Below, one piece after another: positions 31,506-44,355 of a stretch of DNA of 64,000 nucleotides (within the stretch, counting starts at the first letter, position 1; every line of letters begins with the position of its first letter). The notes below the pieces were generated by a model. It was not told where the DNA came from and did no database searches. It worked only from the letters and a program-made list of their open reading frames with translations. The position numbers were made by a program, and so were the translations under genes. Source of the stretch: Avena insularis (lineage: Eukaryota; Streptophyta; Magnoliopsida; Poales; Poaceae); contig CM042684.1 in NCBI GenBank assembly GCA_023614405.1, positions 465,877,650-465,941,649 on the forward strand. Direction: 5' to 3'.

Positions 31506-34500
31506 ATGGATCCACTTAGTAGAAACCTTGAAGAAGAAGAAATAATGGAGAACATTATCGATGAGGACACCTCACAATATCTAGACTTGGAGGGACATGA
31601 TGACAACTCAAGTAGTCATGGAGAAGATGAAGACTCCGGTGAACGCAATTTAGTGATTACAAAGTCCGGCGAGGTATATGCATTGATTAAGCCTCTACTG
31701 ACTTCCACCAACAATCTTCTTCTACATGTATTAATTAACGCTTCTTTCTTCTTTTAGCCCTCTGGATCGACCAGCCAGCAACCATCTTCTTCTACGAAAA
31801 AGAGCAAGCGAGGCGCGAGTCATCGGTTGAAAGATCGTGCAAAGTTCACGATCGAAGCAGTCCGTGTTGATGGCAGGCCGATGGAGCCCAAGAAGGCCAC
31901 AGAAAAATTTGTACGTCAGGCTGGAGTTGTTGTTAGGGACCAAATCCCAATCATAATTGAATATTGGAATAAGCCAAAGAAGGGCGACGGTACCTTTGTC
32001 GATGAAAGATCCAAAGAAACGCTTTGGAATTCGCTGTTGGTAAATTTCACCCTTCCGCCAGAGGAGGATGAAAACAAACCGGTTATAAAGGAAAAGGTCA
32101 AAGAGTGGACTCTAAAGAAGATGGCTGACGCTTCAAGAATGGAAGACAAAATTGAACAAATTTGTCAAAGCTCGAGAGACTCCAGATTTCAAAGACGCAT
32201 ATTATGCGAAGATAAGACCTCACTGGCGCGAATTTGTGGCATACAAGGAAGGTTCTATAGCTACAAAGAGGTCAGAAACCAATACGCTAAATGCCCAGAA
32301 GAAGGAATATCACCAGAGGACAGGGTCAGGTGGCTACATATCTCAGAGGCCTAAGTGGGAGGAAGCTGAGAAGGCCTCATGGCGATGAGGGATCACACCC
32401 TGCACATGGGTGGGACCTACGTGCAAAGACTTGGTTCTACGGAATCGGGCAAGGTTGAACCCAGAAACGGGATTGTGTATCTTCCCAACCCTCCTTGACA
32501 AACCCGTCACTGAACTCATCACGGCATACGAGTAAACAGCCGCCAGGACCTTCCATCCCGACAGAGAGAATGACCAGCTCACGCCGCCATCGGTAAAAAA
32601 GAACACCCTGGACATGCACGAGGCACAGGGGGTATGACGTGGAAGGATGGGTTTGCCGAGTGGAGCGACTCTTACAGATGGCGCGGCAGAAAAGAAAAAG
32701 AGCGTACAGAGCGGATGACACAGATAGAACATGCACTTGTGGCGCTGAAGGCGCAAGTGAATGCACAACAGAGCCATCAAGCTACCGGCCCATCTCAGCG
32801 GCACGAAGAGCCTGCATTGGAAGCTGCCGGCGGCCCAGACTCTGCGCGGAAAAGCAGCGTGGCTTCCACGGAGAACGTGCAGCCCACGCTTGAAATGGCG
32901 GGTCCTCGATACCCCGTGGATGAGAGCACGAAGAGCGAACATGCTGAGCTGCATGTGAGATTAATGGGCTTATCCATTAAGGTGGCTGTTGGCTATGCCT
33001 TACCTCCTGTAGCTAGTGGAACTTACCACTGCCGACCGATTCCAGATGGCTATGCTATTGTCGGGGTGGATGAGGTTGTGAAGGAATATGAGGAAGCATA
33101 GCTTGACCATGCTACAGGTGAAGGGGAAACTCAACTCAAATTTGCAGTGAAAACAACCATTCTTTGGAAGAAGGAACACATCATGCTTCCAAATTGGAGG
33201 CCACTGGCACCCCCGCCGTCTCCGCAGCTGTCGTGATCGAGCCGCTTCAGCCATCTCTGCTGCAGCCATCTCCGGCGCTTCAGCCATCTCCTCTGGCAGC
33301 CATCTCCCGGCCAGCCATCTCTCCGGCGCTAGCCATCTCCTGCCCGTCAGCCATCTCCGCACTTCAGCCATCTCTCCTCAGCGTAGCGGAAGAGCACCGC
33401 CACGAAGAGCATCACTAGCACCGCCGAAGAGTTCAAAAACTACGTCCGCAGCCTTCCGCCAAGCCATTGCCGGTTTTACTGTGGAATCGCAGTGACGAGG
33501 AGACCAATAGGATCTCGGAAGAAGAGGTCAAGAAATTCTTTGCACCTAGACAGGCCGAGCCAAAGGAGAAAATAGATCCGGCGGTGGTGGAGAAGTTTTA
33601 CAAAAATCTTTTGAAACCTGAAACCCCACTTGTGCCGGACTACGAGCGCCAGATTTTGAAGGGGGATGCAAGGCGCCGTAGGGATACTGAAAGTAGCAGT
33701 CGTGCCACACCCCAGAAAACAGTTTCCATGCTCGAAGAGCAGGAAAACCAATCATGCGCCCCGCTCCAAGTGTTCGACACACGGGACGCTCCTCCCGTAA
33801 ATGATTACGAGGCAGAGCTACAAAGAAAGGCCAATGAGATGGGGATGACTTACATTGCATACTTGAACATTATGGGAGACAACTTGCCCAAATGCGATGC
33901 CAACCCCATACAGCCATGGAAGTATGGGAAGAATCTCGTCAAGAAAGAGGAGCTCAAGAATCTACCAACAAAGATGCGAAGATTGCACAAGTGGTACCTT
34001 GATTTCTGCAAGACGAGAAAGGAAGAATGGATCACGGCGCATATAAGAGATCAGATTTTCTTGTGCGGAGACGACGAGATCGCCTTCAACATTCAAGACT
34101 TGCATTTTCTATTCAATCAGAAGGAACTCGACAAAGCTGCCATCAGCCTTTATTGTGTGTAAGTACTATTTCTGTATTTTCTATATCATCTCATTCACTT
34201 CATTAATTGCATGTTTATATATATGCTCACCATATATGTATATACTATTATGCAGGAAAAAGGTTATGGAATGCATGAAAGGAGGACCTTTTGACATTGG
34301 GTTCGTTGACCCAAATAGAGTTCATGAAGAAGTGGTAAGAACCAAACCCGAGCAAATAGAAGATTTATTGCTAAGGTCTTTACTAAGACAACAAACCAAA
34401 AGGGAAATACTATTGCCTTACAACTTCTCGTGAGTACTGTTACCCTCTCTTGTACACATTCTGTTTCGGCTTACTCGATGTTAAGTGTAACTGATGATGA

Positions 34501-35229
34501 GTTATGCGTGCGTAGGTTCCACTTTATTCTGCTAGTCATTCAACCTGACTCAGGAAAAGTCCTTGTCATGGACTCGTTATAAAAAGAAAAGAGCTATGGG
34601 CAGACTTTAGAGAGATGCTCCAGAGGTAATTTCAATCATATTATCGCACTAGATCGGCAACTTTCGTGACAACAAGTAATTAATTACTCCTTTATCCATT
34701 TTCTTTGCCGGACAGGGTTTGGAAAAGGTTCACGGGCAGGGCCGTGGGTGAATGGTCAGAAGAACTAAAATTTGTAGACCAAAATGTAAGTAATACTAGC
34801 TAGCTAGGTCTGCGTATCTCTTTGATTCTGCTTCCAATTCCATTATATCATGCTTTATTGATTATTATTTTGATTGAACTCTCTATTCTCGTAAAGTGCA
34901 CGCATCAGGGACACGGCAATAACTTATGTGTGTACTATGTTTGCGAGTTCATTCGCAACACGATATGTGCGACGGGCCAAGCCGCACTAGAACAACTTAG
35001 AGTAAGTAAACAAAGTACACAACATTATTTTATTACCATCAATTGTGTTGAGTTTTATTCTTATATATATATATTGACCCCATTCTTCATATATATTCAG
35101 ATCGAACGGATGCGGGACCAACTCCTACCATTTGACCGCATACGAGCCATTCAAGAGGAATTGGCGGGGTTCATACTTGATGAGGTCGTCACGCCTGGCG
35201 GAGAACTCTTTAGATATCCACCAAAATGA
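31506..35229 (+). pseudogene. CACTA Transposase_24 (Ptta/En/Spm, TnpA-like) gene with C-terminal Ulp1-like cysteine protease, broken
   Basis: Second gene of CACTA C. Exon 1 (31506-31673) encodes an acidic start (MDPLSRNLEEEEIMENIIDE) with a GAG-GTATAT donor; exon 2 starts at 31758 after ttcttcttttag. The Transposase_24-like region follows: FVRQAGVVVRDQIPIIIEYW, VKARETPDFKDAYYAKIRPH, HQRTGSGGYISQRP. A frame change near 32140, stops at 32386-32388, near 32533 and 33101, and a further frame change near 32400 break it. From 33467 a separate part leads to a C48/Ulp1-type protease fold spread over several exons: HFILLVIQPDSGKVLVMDSL (34522-34580, with the His and Asp of the triad) and QGHGNNLCVYYVCEFIR (34905-34955, with Gln and the catalytic Cys), ending near RYPPK (35229). 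Ulp1-type enzymes remove SUMO-like proteins; such domains are known in some plant transposons. The role in transposition is unknown. Confidence 0.8.
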
Positions 35230-35448
35230 ACGTTGTATATATGCTTGAACATGTTTGTCTTGTACTTGATGCTTCAAGGTTTACGGAGAATACCACACAA
35301 TGACGATGTTGTGTATAATAATAGTTGCTTAATTATTCATGTACTCGTATGTACCGATGACGATGTATGTGTATACCGCTCCCGATCGATTCCCCCTCCC
35401 CCTCCCCGTCCCCGCCGCGCCGCAGAAATACGCCCAGAACGGGGCAGG

Positions 35449-35545
35449 GGCAGAACTCTGCCGCGACAGAGATTTAGGCCGTTTTCCTGCCGCGGCAGAA
35501 CTCTGCCGTGGCAGAGATTTATCTCCTTTTCCTGCCGCGGCAGGT
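35449..35545. repeat. 45-bp tandem repeat, about 2.1 copies, near CACTA C right side
   Basis: Unit ggcagaactctgccg(c/t)g, then acagagattta, then cgttttcctgccgc or a close variant, at 35449 and 35494, rich in cctgccgcggcag palindromes. It is followed by a G14 run (35549-35562) and a last half subterminal unit (ctttaacaccggttcgt, 35597). Confidence 0.8.
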
Positions 35546-35620
35546 GTTAAGGGGGGGGGGGGGGCTGAGCCCTGCGGCAGCCCCACGTGCGCCACTCTTT
35601 AACACCGGTTCGTATAAGAA

Positions 35621-37028
35621 AGCCACTCTGCCTAAGAAGCAATTTGGTCAAAAACTGGACCATGAAAGGCCATGACAGCTCGCGCAGGCACGTGTAAACT
35701 CGTGCAGAGTGCCTAAGTACTACTTAATTACATAGTCCACTGATGATCTATATACATTCAACTTGTATTTAACGACTGATTACCAAAAAAAAATATTTCA
35801 GAGCACTGATCATTCCGTCCCAAGTTTTAAGATAAGCAACGAATGATCTAAAGGAAATTTATCTAGTGCATGATAAGGCGTTTGCATAATTAGCATAGTA
35901 CGACATGCCAATGCACCGATGGACCAAGAGCTCATTGATGCTATCAACAACAGTTAGCTGAGGAAACTCATGCTGGTACAGATATAGTTGTCTTAAAAAT
36001 ATGCCTAAATATCATGGTATCATCTCAACAGAGAAACACCAAACCATAATCCCCAAATATAGTTCACATTATGGTGCCATACATTATATATCTATCAAGC
36101 GTGCCTCTCATCAGCTTATCTTAATTAAAGAAACACTCATCGATCCATTCAATATGCAATTCTAAGAAAAGGCAGAATCTTCCTCTCCTAGAAAATCCAA
36201 ATCGGATTTAATATGCAAATATAAATTCTTTCAAGAACAGGCTAAATTCTTAATTAGAGAAATCAGAGTAATGCAGATTTAATATGCAATATGAGAAAAC
36301 TTCACGTGAGACAATTTTGCATGCTATACATATTCAATTAACAATAAGCTACTACATACATCACAACAATCAAGAGATGCCAGACCAAGCAACAAGAAAT
36401 TAGGTCAGAAAAATTCTTAAACTAATAATGGATGAGAAAAGGAGCCTCAGAGCAACTAAAGGAGAAATGCATAACCGAATCAATCAAACTGTATGTGCCA
36501 ATGAATAAACCAGCCTATATGTGCCAAATGAATGAATGAGTAAAGTCTCAACGAATAAACGAACAATTGTGGTGGTGTCGGAATTTTTTTGCCCACTTCT
36601 GACCATGAACGGAGGAGAGAGAGGGAGAAATAGAGGGGAAAGGAGACACACCATCCCTGACAATCGACACCGAAGAAGAGAGATCAGAGGAGGCGAGGGA
36701 GGCGTGGTGCTAGTACCTGGGAGAGCGACGGGGCCGTGTGCGACACTGGCAATGGATGATTCCTCCTTCATGCTTCAATGGTGCTTGAGAGCTAGGCCAC
36801 GGCGCGTGCAACCACATGTGAGATTGGATTAGTTGAGGCAGGGCTTCTCGGGGGAAGTATGGAGGCCAAAGTCGATACAACGAACCACCTATCCTCGGTT
36901 TTCTCTAGACGTGTGCCACAGGTAGTGCCAAGTCACCGACCAAAACAAACCGATATTGAGCCCCAACTAGTGGGCCTACACAACTGTGGGAACCACATCT
37001 AAAGAAACATTCGGAGCGCTCGGGGCTT
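35621..37028. other. Intergenic, AT-rich, nothing recognised
   Basis: No gene or element terminus was fixed. A GC-richer patch at 36590-36830 has short open frames on both strands with no motif. Confidence 0.4.
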
Positions 37029-38461
37029 GTTGTTTCTAGGGAGCTTAGTGCTCCTTAGAGATTCCTGACAGGAACAATAACATGATAACTTGGGAAGCCT
37101 AGACCTGAAAATTTTGAAGTGAATGAATGATTAAGAAAAATTGGTTATCCCATATGTGAAGGGTGAACCATCTATAAATATCAAGGTTGACTGTATCTCT
37201 AGTTGTAGAAGTCATTGTCATATATTTTACTTTTATCCATCTTACTAATATCTTCACACTAATACATTTCTTGGAGATACCTAATTACTTAGCTTGGTTA
37301 CAAATAATTGGCTCATCTATAGAACTATGAATACCATTGCTTCATTTTGGAGTGCATATGGCCAAGTCCGTTAAAAATATGAGCAACAATTCATATGATT
37401 TAATATGTGTAAATTGGTAAAGTATGATTAAATTAAAAGTAATTAATCTAATGATGCAAACTAACACAGTAGATAAACCAATTGCATTTGTATAAGATAA
37501 ACTGACCAGATCTACTCCAAATACTAGAACAAGATTTTCTAGCAGAATATGAAAGAGCAAGTTTAGGGACACGTACGGTGCAGCCTGAACATCAACAACG
37601 TCCATGTTGTCATCCATGTTGTCGAAGATGTTGTCGATGTCTGGGAAGAAGTCGTCATCGGGGATCTCGTCGCCAGACGACGTCGTGGTTGTCAGTAGTC
37701 GCGCTGAGTGCTCCCAAAAACCTGATCGCCCGTCACCCATACAGGTACTCGAGACACGGGGTTCCGGAGGACTACTCTCCCGATCAGCGGTGCATGCTGC
37801 ATGACGGAATGGAGAAGACGAAGGCGGCTGCTCAAGGAACTAAAACTAGAAGTGTGTATGTGCTCGTATATCCTCCGTGCCTCTGTGCTCTGTTTATAAA
37901 GGATACGATCCTCTTACTTCCCTAGGAACTTTCGTGGGGAACTTTCCCAGGAATCTTTGTGGGGTCAGAGGCAAGAAAACCCGTACGCACAGCGACAAGG
38001 GAGAGCTGAGGAAATTCGGCCGCAAGGCAACAAGGAAGAGATGAGGAAATCTAGACGAAAACAACAAGGAAAAATATCTAGGAAAGATATCTTCTAGAGT
38101 GTTTCCGAACAGATTCCCAAATAGCAAAACCAACACATGAGGTCATCTCGGCTTATTCCCGCAACCCACGGCACACGCGATGTGTTGTGGCGTGACGAGG
38201 TGAGGCGAGGCGAGGCGTGGTGAGGCAGGCAGCATTGGAGGAGGATTGCGTGAGATTTTCTCCATTTTGCACACTTTGTGAGTGGTACAACAACCTAGTA
38301 TATAAGATGGTGAAACACACCTTCCACTAGCAATGTAGGACTAAACTTTAGCATCACTAGCACAACCATGAGATGTCTCACCTAATGGGCCAAAGAGAAA
38401 TTTAGAATTTGTATTGGTTATGGGATAAAGTCCCAATACCGAAATACCCCAAATTCTAACA
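37029..38461 (-). repeat. 3' LTR of a Copia element (right boundary clear, left boundary uncertain)
   Basis: On the minus strand the LTR starts TGTTAGAATTTGGGGTATTT at 38461, directly after a purine tract (tttgtgggggat), the usual plus-strand primer site. A minus-strand TATA-like ttatatac is at about 38298-38305. The left boundary is a guess based on a TGTTG at 37028-37032; no target duplication could confirm it. A minus-strand open frame at 37342-37740 lies within and is probably part of the LTR transcript. Confidence 0.5.
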
Positions 38462-39268
38462 ATCCCCCACAAAGTATCATTGGCACATCACACTACTTTT
38501 TTTCCAGAACATTGTTTTATATACTGGTGTTTAGTGGAGACTATTAAGTCGAACTTCCACTCTAGACTTTATGCTACACTGGTTTGCAACTTGAATAGTG
38601 GACTATGCCTTGAACTACAAGTTTTGTGTGCACCAGTTTAACACAAAGTCTAAACTGATACAGGGTTGTCGCACGGCTTCCCCATGGTTTGGAGCTTATG
38701 CATCATACTCCAGGGCCTTTCATGAGTTTGTTAGAGAGCGACCAACTTTCACGGACTACGATGTTTGGCACTCAAACTCATATAGGTGTGTTCCTCAGTA
38801 GATGTTTTGTAGGACAACATCTCTACTAAGATAAGCCACTTGGAACACATTAAGATATATATCAACCTGCCATATAGATTTGGAGAGTATTAGACCTTCA
38901 TGTAGAGCTTAAATTAATGTAAGGGTACTCTCCTCTCAGTTGACTAACAACTTGTCTCCAACTCTAATTAACGGGATCTTCGATCACATAGAGTGGTTTA
39001 CCACTATGGACACCTCATAGTGTGGGTCTCAAACCCATCTCCCTCGATGCATTATCTATCACATTTTTTGATAGATCCTTTGTGAAAGGATCTTCCATAT
39101 TCTTAGCTATTTGGATATAATCCAATGCAATAACTCCAGAGTTTCTCAGTTTCCTGATAGATTTCAATCTCCTTTTCACATGCCTTGATGACTTCATATT
39201 GTCCTTAGAACTATTTACTTTGACAATCACAGTTTGATTATCACAGTTCATTAGGATTGCGGGTATTG

Positions 39269-40843
39269 CACTACTAGGAAACTAGTTATAGATAGAAATG
39301 CTTTCTGTGGCGCATATGAAAGTGCATGCTCCACAAAATTATTTTGTTGGCGCATATACACATGCGCCATAGAAATATGGCAATTCTATGGCGCACGAAA
39401 GCAATATGCACCATAGAAATATGTGTTTTTATGGCGCATATTTTTTGGTGCACCACATAAAGTGATGATTCTGTGACGCATATACACATATGCACCACAG
39501 AAATTTGATAGGATCCAGAACCAACTAAGAGGGGGAGACAATTCTGTGACGCATATGTCTATATGCACCACAGAAAGTGATATTCTGTAGCGCATATGTC
39601 TATATGCGCCACAGAATGTTGAAAACAGATCCGACCCCCTTCTTGTGGATCGCCTTTTTAGTTTTGTAAAAAATAAATGAAAATGATAAAAACTTCAAAA
39701 AAATATTTTCTTTAAGATCTATTTATATTTTGGGGTATAGTATTAGGGAAAATTGAAAAACATGAATTTCGATGTATTTTGCAAAAAAAGGTCATGGTAT
39801 GGTAAAACAGCCATAACTTTTGCATACGATATCGGAAAAAAAATGTTTAACCTATTAAAACGATCGTCTCGAAATTTCCTATTTGAATTGAACTGCCAAA
39901 GGCTGTTCTAGATTTTACAGAATCTCCAAATTAGAAAAGAGTAAAATGTTATGACCAAAATAAAAGTAAATCGTGCAAAAAAAATAAAAAAGAGGGAGAT
40001 AATTTTGTGGTGCATATCTCCAATATGCGCCACAAAATGTTTAGGTGGGATTCGAATTTTGAATCCATCGACGCCATTTTTCCCTCCTTTTATCCATTAA
40101 ACCTCCTCTCCTACATACTTCTCCTTCCTCCACTTATCCTCTTCTCCTCTTCTCCTCTTCTCCTCCATACTTCGCCTCCCTCCACTTCTCCTCTTCTCCT
40201 CCCTCCTCCTTCCCCTCCATCTCCGGCCATGGCATCCTCCTCCTCCCTCACCTTCGGCCATGGCCACCTCCTCCTCCGACGACGACCTCCTCCTACACCT
40301 CCACCACCTCCGACAACCTCCGACAATGACGACGACCACCTCCAGCGACCTCCTTCTCCTCCTCCGGTGAAGACCACCTCCTCCTCCGGTGTCCTCCTCC
40401 TCCACCATCTCCGGTGACCCCCTCCTCTATCCACCTCCGGCGACCCCCTCCTCCATCAACCTCTGGACTAGCCCTCCTCTGGTGACACCCACTTCCGGCT
40501 ACCTCCCCTAGTGAAAAAATTCAATCGAAATTCAGGCGGCCGGGGTGGTGCTAGATTATGCGCCACCCACCATGGCGATCTGGCCCGCCTTTTTTTTGAA
40601 ATTTGAAAAAAATTCTATGGTGCATATTGGCAATATGCACCACAAAATTTTTAGATCTAGCCCACCTTTTTTTTTGAAATTTGGAAAAAAAATCTGTGGC
40701 GCATATTGGCAATATGCGTCTGTGGCGCATATCAATATGCGCCACAAAAATCTATATCAGTAGCGACGTAACAGTGGCACATCCCATATGCACCACATAA
40801 ATGCAAAATAGGTGCGCCACTGATAAGATTTTTCCTAGTAGTG
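39269..40843. mobile_element. Non-autonomous CACTA transposon D, complete (1575 bp)
   Basis: Ends CACTACTAGGAAA (39269-39281) and its complement (40831-40843), flanked by TTG on both sides (39266-39268 and 40844-40846). Subterminal arrays of tgtggcgcatatg..tatgcgccacaga lie at 39300-39620 and 40010-40030, 40610-40800. No transposase. It splits the Copia RNase H region and is younger than that element. Confidence 0.95.
40076..40510. repeat. Pyrimidine-rich tract in CACTA D
   Basis: Over 400 bases strongly biased to C and T on the plus strand, made of ctcctcctccggtgacc-like units. It yields long meaningless open frames on both strands (proline/serine-rich one way, glycine/arginine-rich the other). 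Confidence 0.8.
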
Positions 40844-42927
40844 TTGGTTTTTCAACCATAGATAAGTCTATCAAGAGCTAATGAGGCCATTCTTCTTCAA
40901 AGTGGTTCTGTCTAATGCAGCAAGTTCTGCTTCCATTGTTGAACTCGTTAAGATGGTCTGCTTGCAAGACTTCCAAGAAATAGTGCCACCGCCGAGTGTA
41001 AACAAATAACCCCTCATGGCTTTAATCTCATCGGCATCTTATATCCAATTAGAATCACTATAATCCTCAAGTATGCATGGATACCCAGTATAGTGAATAC
41101 CATAGCTCGCATTGCCTTTCAAAAAGCGCAGAACTCTCCCTAGATCAAGTGAATGGTCATATCCAGGATTTGACACAAATCGATAGAGTTTTCTTACAAT
41201 AAATGATATGTCAGTCCTTGTGGCACTAGCTAAATACATAAGCGAGCCAGTGATTTGAGAATATTTCAATTGATCTCTAAAAGTAGCTAGATTCTTTTGA
41301 ATCAGCACACTCAGATCATAAGGCGTCAGAGAAGACTTGCAATCGCTATACCCAAAATGACACAAAATATTTTCCACATAGTTGGACTAAAGCAGTGTAA
41401 TCCCACCATTGTCATCCTTCAATAACTTGATGTTTAAGCTTACATTAGCTACTCCCATGTCCTTCATCTCAAAGAAATGATTTCGGATTCCTTTGACCTC
41501 CTCGATAATAGCGAGGTTGGTCCCAAAGATCAGTATGTCATCAACATATAGACATAGGATAAATCCCTCACACCCACCATGGCGATAGTATACACACTTA
41601 TCGACTTTATTTACAACAAAGTCATCAGTGTTTAAATTTCTTTCAAACTTCTCGTGCCACTGCTTAAGACCATACAAAGACTTAGTAACTTACACACCTT
41701 TCCTTCGTAAACATTTGGTACAAACCCATCAGGCTGCTCCATATAAATTTCCTCATCCAACTCCCCATTAAGGAAAATAGTCTTAACGTTCATTTGATGA
41801 ACAAGAAGACAGTGTGAGGCAGCCAAGGAAAAGTAGTACTCGAATGGTGATCAATCTGGCTACATGTGAGAATGTATCAAATAAGTTGCCTTCTTTCTAG
41901 GTATAACCCTTGTCCACAAGACGTGCCTTGTACTTTTCAATAATACCATTGGGATTAATCTTTTTATTGAACACCCAATTACCTCATATGGGTTTGCACC
42001 CGTAAGGACAATCAATTACCTCCCATGTTACATTATCTAAGATGAAATCCATATCACTACGGACATCTTCCTTCCATTAGTCAGCATCTTGACATGCATA
42101 GGCTTCTAAAATGAAAGTGGGAGTATCATCCACGAGGTACATAATGAAATCATCACCAAAGTACTTCTCAGTCCTATATCTCTTGCTCCTTTTGGTAGCT
42201 TCATTGTCATCCTTGTCAAGATCATCATAGTGTTCTATTGAAATGGTAGGTTCAAGAATTGTAAGTAATTCCTAACTAGACGAACTATGCATCTCCTAGA
42301 TTAATGAACCAGACACACATTTCATATGAAAGATGTCTTCAAAGAAAGTCGCATCATTCAACTCCATAATTTTACCGATAAGCATGCCAGGTACCTCACA
42401 TTTTAGTACCAAGAATATATAGCCAATGCTATGAAAAGCATATCCCAGAAAAACACAATCCACGGTTTTTGGTCCAAGCTTGCGCTTCTTGGGTATGGGA
42501 ATATTGACTTTCGCCAAATAACCCCAAGTTCATAAGTAAGAGAGTTTTACCCTTTCTTTTCCCATTCCTCAAAAGGATTCATGGTTTTGTCCTTTATGGG
42601 AACATGGTTTAGGACATGACACATAGTCAATAGAGCCTCCCCCATCATTCCTTGGAAAGACCCGATGTATCTAACATGGCGTTAACCAAATTAGTTAGAG
42701 TACGGTTCTTTCTTTTGGCCACCCTATTTGACTGAGGTGAGTAGGGAGGCGTCCTGTCATGAATAATACCATATTCTATACAGAATAAATCAAATTCATT
42801 TGAAAAGAACTCTCTACCATGATCCGACCTTAACATTTTGGTTTTAGGATCAAGTTGGTTTTCTGATTCATCTTTATAGAATTTGAAGTAGTTCAAAGCC
42901 TCATCTTTACTTTTCAAAATATAAACA

Positions 42928-44355
42928 TGAAGGAGATATGCCCTAGAGGCAAATAACAAAGGATGTTTATTATCATATCTCATTAGTTCATAATATTTTT
43001 GTATCATGCTATAACTATATCAAGCAGAAACATTGATACACGTGTGATATAAAACAACCAGAGTCCCTAGTAGCCTCTAGTTATACTAGTCCGATTGGGC
43101 ATCTCATGATCAAGGTTTCCTGATGATGGTGCATTTATGCCAAGTGTAGTATCCTTCTCCTTTGGTGAATTATGTGGTGGAAAAACCCTAATTTATATGT
43201 ATTGCAACGCGATCAAGTCACATGTTCATCGTTACGATATTAGAAGTGTAGTATCCTTCTCCTTTGACCGTGAGAGCAAATTAATCACTGTCTCCCAAGG
43301 TTGCTTTAACTACATCAAACATCATGTCCGTAACTGGGTAGCCGTAAAGGTGTATGTGTTAGGTATTCTAGAGGAATAGTTGAGGCCTATGCGTCGGTAT
43401 CGAGATTTGTTTGCCTGCATGACAGAAACATAAACTGGTCCCACTTAGTGAGATTACATCCATAAATTTTGCGCAACATGTGACTTGGTCACGGGATGGA
43501 ATATCACAGAATGAGTAAAACTGCATTTGTCAGAAACGGGATTGAAGAAGGTATTGGATACTGATGATCAGATCTCGAACAAATCATGTATCGAAGTAAC
43601 AAAGGGAAATGGAGTCAACATTTTAAGGTTCAAACGATGATAGTCTCGTGGAATGCACATGGGTCATTATGAGCATCCCGGTCCCGCTAATGATCATTGA
43701 TTCGAGAGAGATCTCAATCATGTATGTGTTGTTCCCGAACCATAGGGGTAATACCCTTAAGGGTACAATGACCAATGTTGATCTTTTGGTAGAAAGTAAT
43801 CAAGAAAGTATGAAAGAGAAAGAACTTCGGAATTGATCCGAAGAGAGAATGTCAGAAAAGTTCCGAAGAGGATCCAAAAAGGTTCGAAAGAAAGGGAAAA
43901 TATGAAAAGGTGTTTTCGGATTAATAAAGGGTTTACAATATGCGTTTATATATTAATTATGAAATAATATTAAACAAATATTTTAAATATTTTAGTATGG
44001 GGAAACTTCCTCTATTGGGCCAAAGCCCAGAAGGGAAGCCACCCTAGGAGAATAAGCCGGTGGTGGGCCTCAGCTGCCCCACGTAGCAGGCGGGTGGCAA
44101 CAGAGGCTGCACGCGTGGGCGGCAGCTGGCCGCTGCTAGGTAGCCCACCCGGGCATGAACGACACAAGCACAACGGGCTGGCCCATGGGCAGGCGCGAGC
44201 TGGCGGGCGAGCGGGCATGAGCGGGTGGCGGCATGGATTGGAGGGATGTCATGGTGGTGGCACGGCAGATGCCATGGATAGACTAAAGATGGGGCCAATG
44301 AGTGCTAGGGGAATCCAGGGAGGGAGAGCGTGGTGATTCCACGCACGGAAGTTCT
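42928..44355 (+). mobile_element. Angela/BARE-like Copia LTR, diverged, cut at its right side by the Tat element
   Basis: Starts TGAAGGAGATATGCCCTAGA, close to the recognisable start of Angela/BARE/WIS LTRs of Triticeae, and keeps many of their later words in order (for example gattgaagaaggtattgg near 43542, tcaatcatgtatgtgttg near 43716, gggtaatacccttaaggg near 43747). It interrupts the Copia integrase. The rest of the LTR and element must lie beyond the right side of the window, beyond the nested Tat element. The 5 bases before it, AAACA, are the expected target duplication. Confidence 0.7.

Larger units (their letters stand above)
22339..35620 (+). mobile_element. Composite CACTA (En/Spm) transposon C; right end not resolved
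   Basis: The left terminus CACTAGTGGAAACGAGG starts at 22339. Subterminal hairpins of the ctttaacaccggttc type follow and recur at 29170-29328 and once at about 35597. Inside lie tnp2 (22830-26157), a second tnp2 fragment, an accessory ORF, tandem repeats and a Transposase_24/Ulp1 gene, all on the plus strand. The last subterminal half unit at 35597-35612 suggests the right end is near 35620, but no clean terminus matching the left one or a matching GTC duplication is visible. At least one other CACTA family (ctttagtaccggttgg type) contributed 26349-28128 or more. Confidence 0.75.
39015..42927 (-). pseudogene. Copia pol (integrase, RT, RNase H), broken; interrupted by CACTA D
   Basis: Minus strand, in order from 42927: integrase core (LRSDHGREFFSNEFD, then TPPYSPQSN, about 42820-42720); the post-integrase segment (KLGPKTVDCVFLGYA, about 42450); reverse transcriptase (FLNGELDEEIYMEQPDGF, about 41780-41730, and catalytic LCLYVDDILIFG, about 41565-41530); the RT end (SLMYLASATRTDISF, about 41240); RNase H (ending with GVIALDYIQIAKNMEDPFTK, then SREMGLRP, 39020-39140). 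Integrase before RT is the Copia order. Several stops and frame changes separate these pieces (for example near 41380, 41680 and 41830-42290). The 5' side, with gag and protease, is cut off by the LTR that starts at 42928. Confidence 0.9.

Noticed and set aside
35600..35640. agaaagccactctg as the right terminus of CACTA C
   Set aside because: It lacks the expected CCACTAGTG and no GTC duplication follows; only a half subterminal unit supports an end here.
39015..39251. Independent small gene on the minus strand
   Set aside because: It is the C-terminal RNase H end of the Copia pol, separated from the rest by CACTA D.
40007..40434. Long open frames on both strands (proline/serine-rich and glycine/arginine-rich)
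   Set aside because: They follow from the C/T-only composition of the tract inside CACTA D; no motif, no start context, open in several frames.
44094..44336. GC-rich ORFs near the end of the Angela-like LTR
   Set aside because: They lie within LTR sequence, have no motif and are open on both strands.
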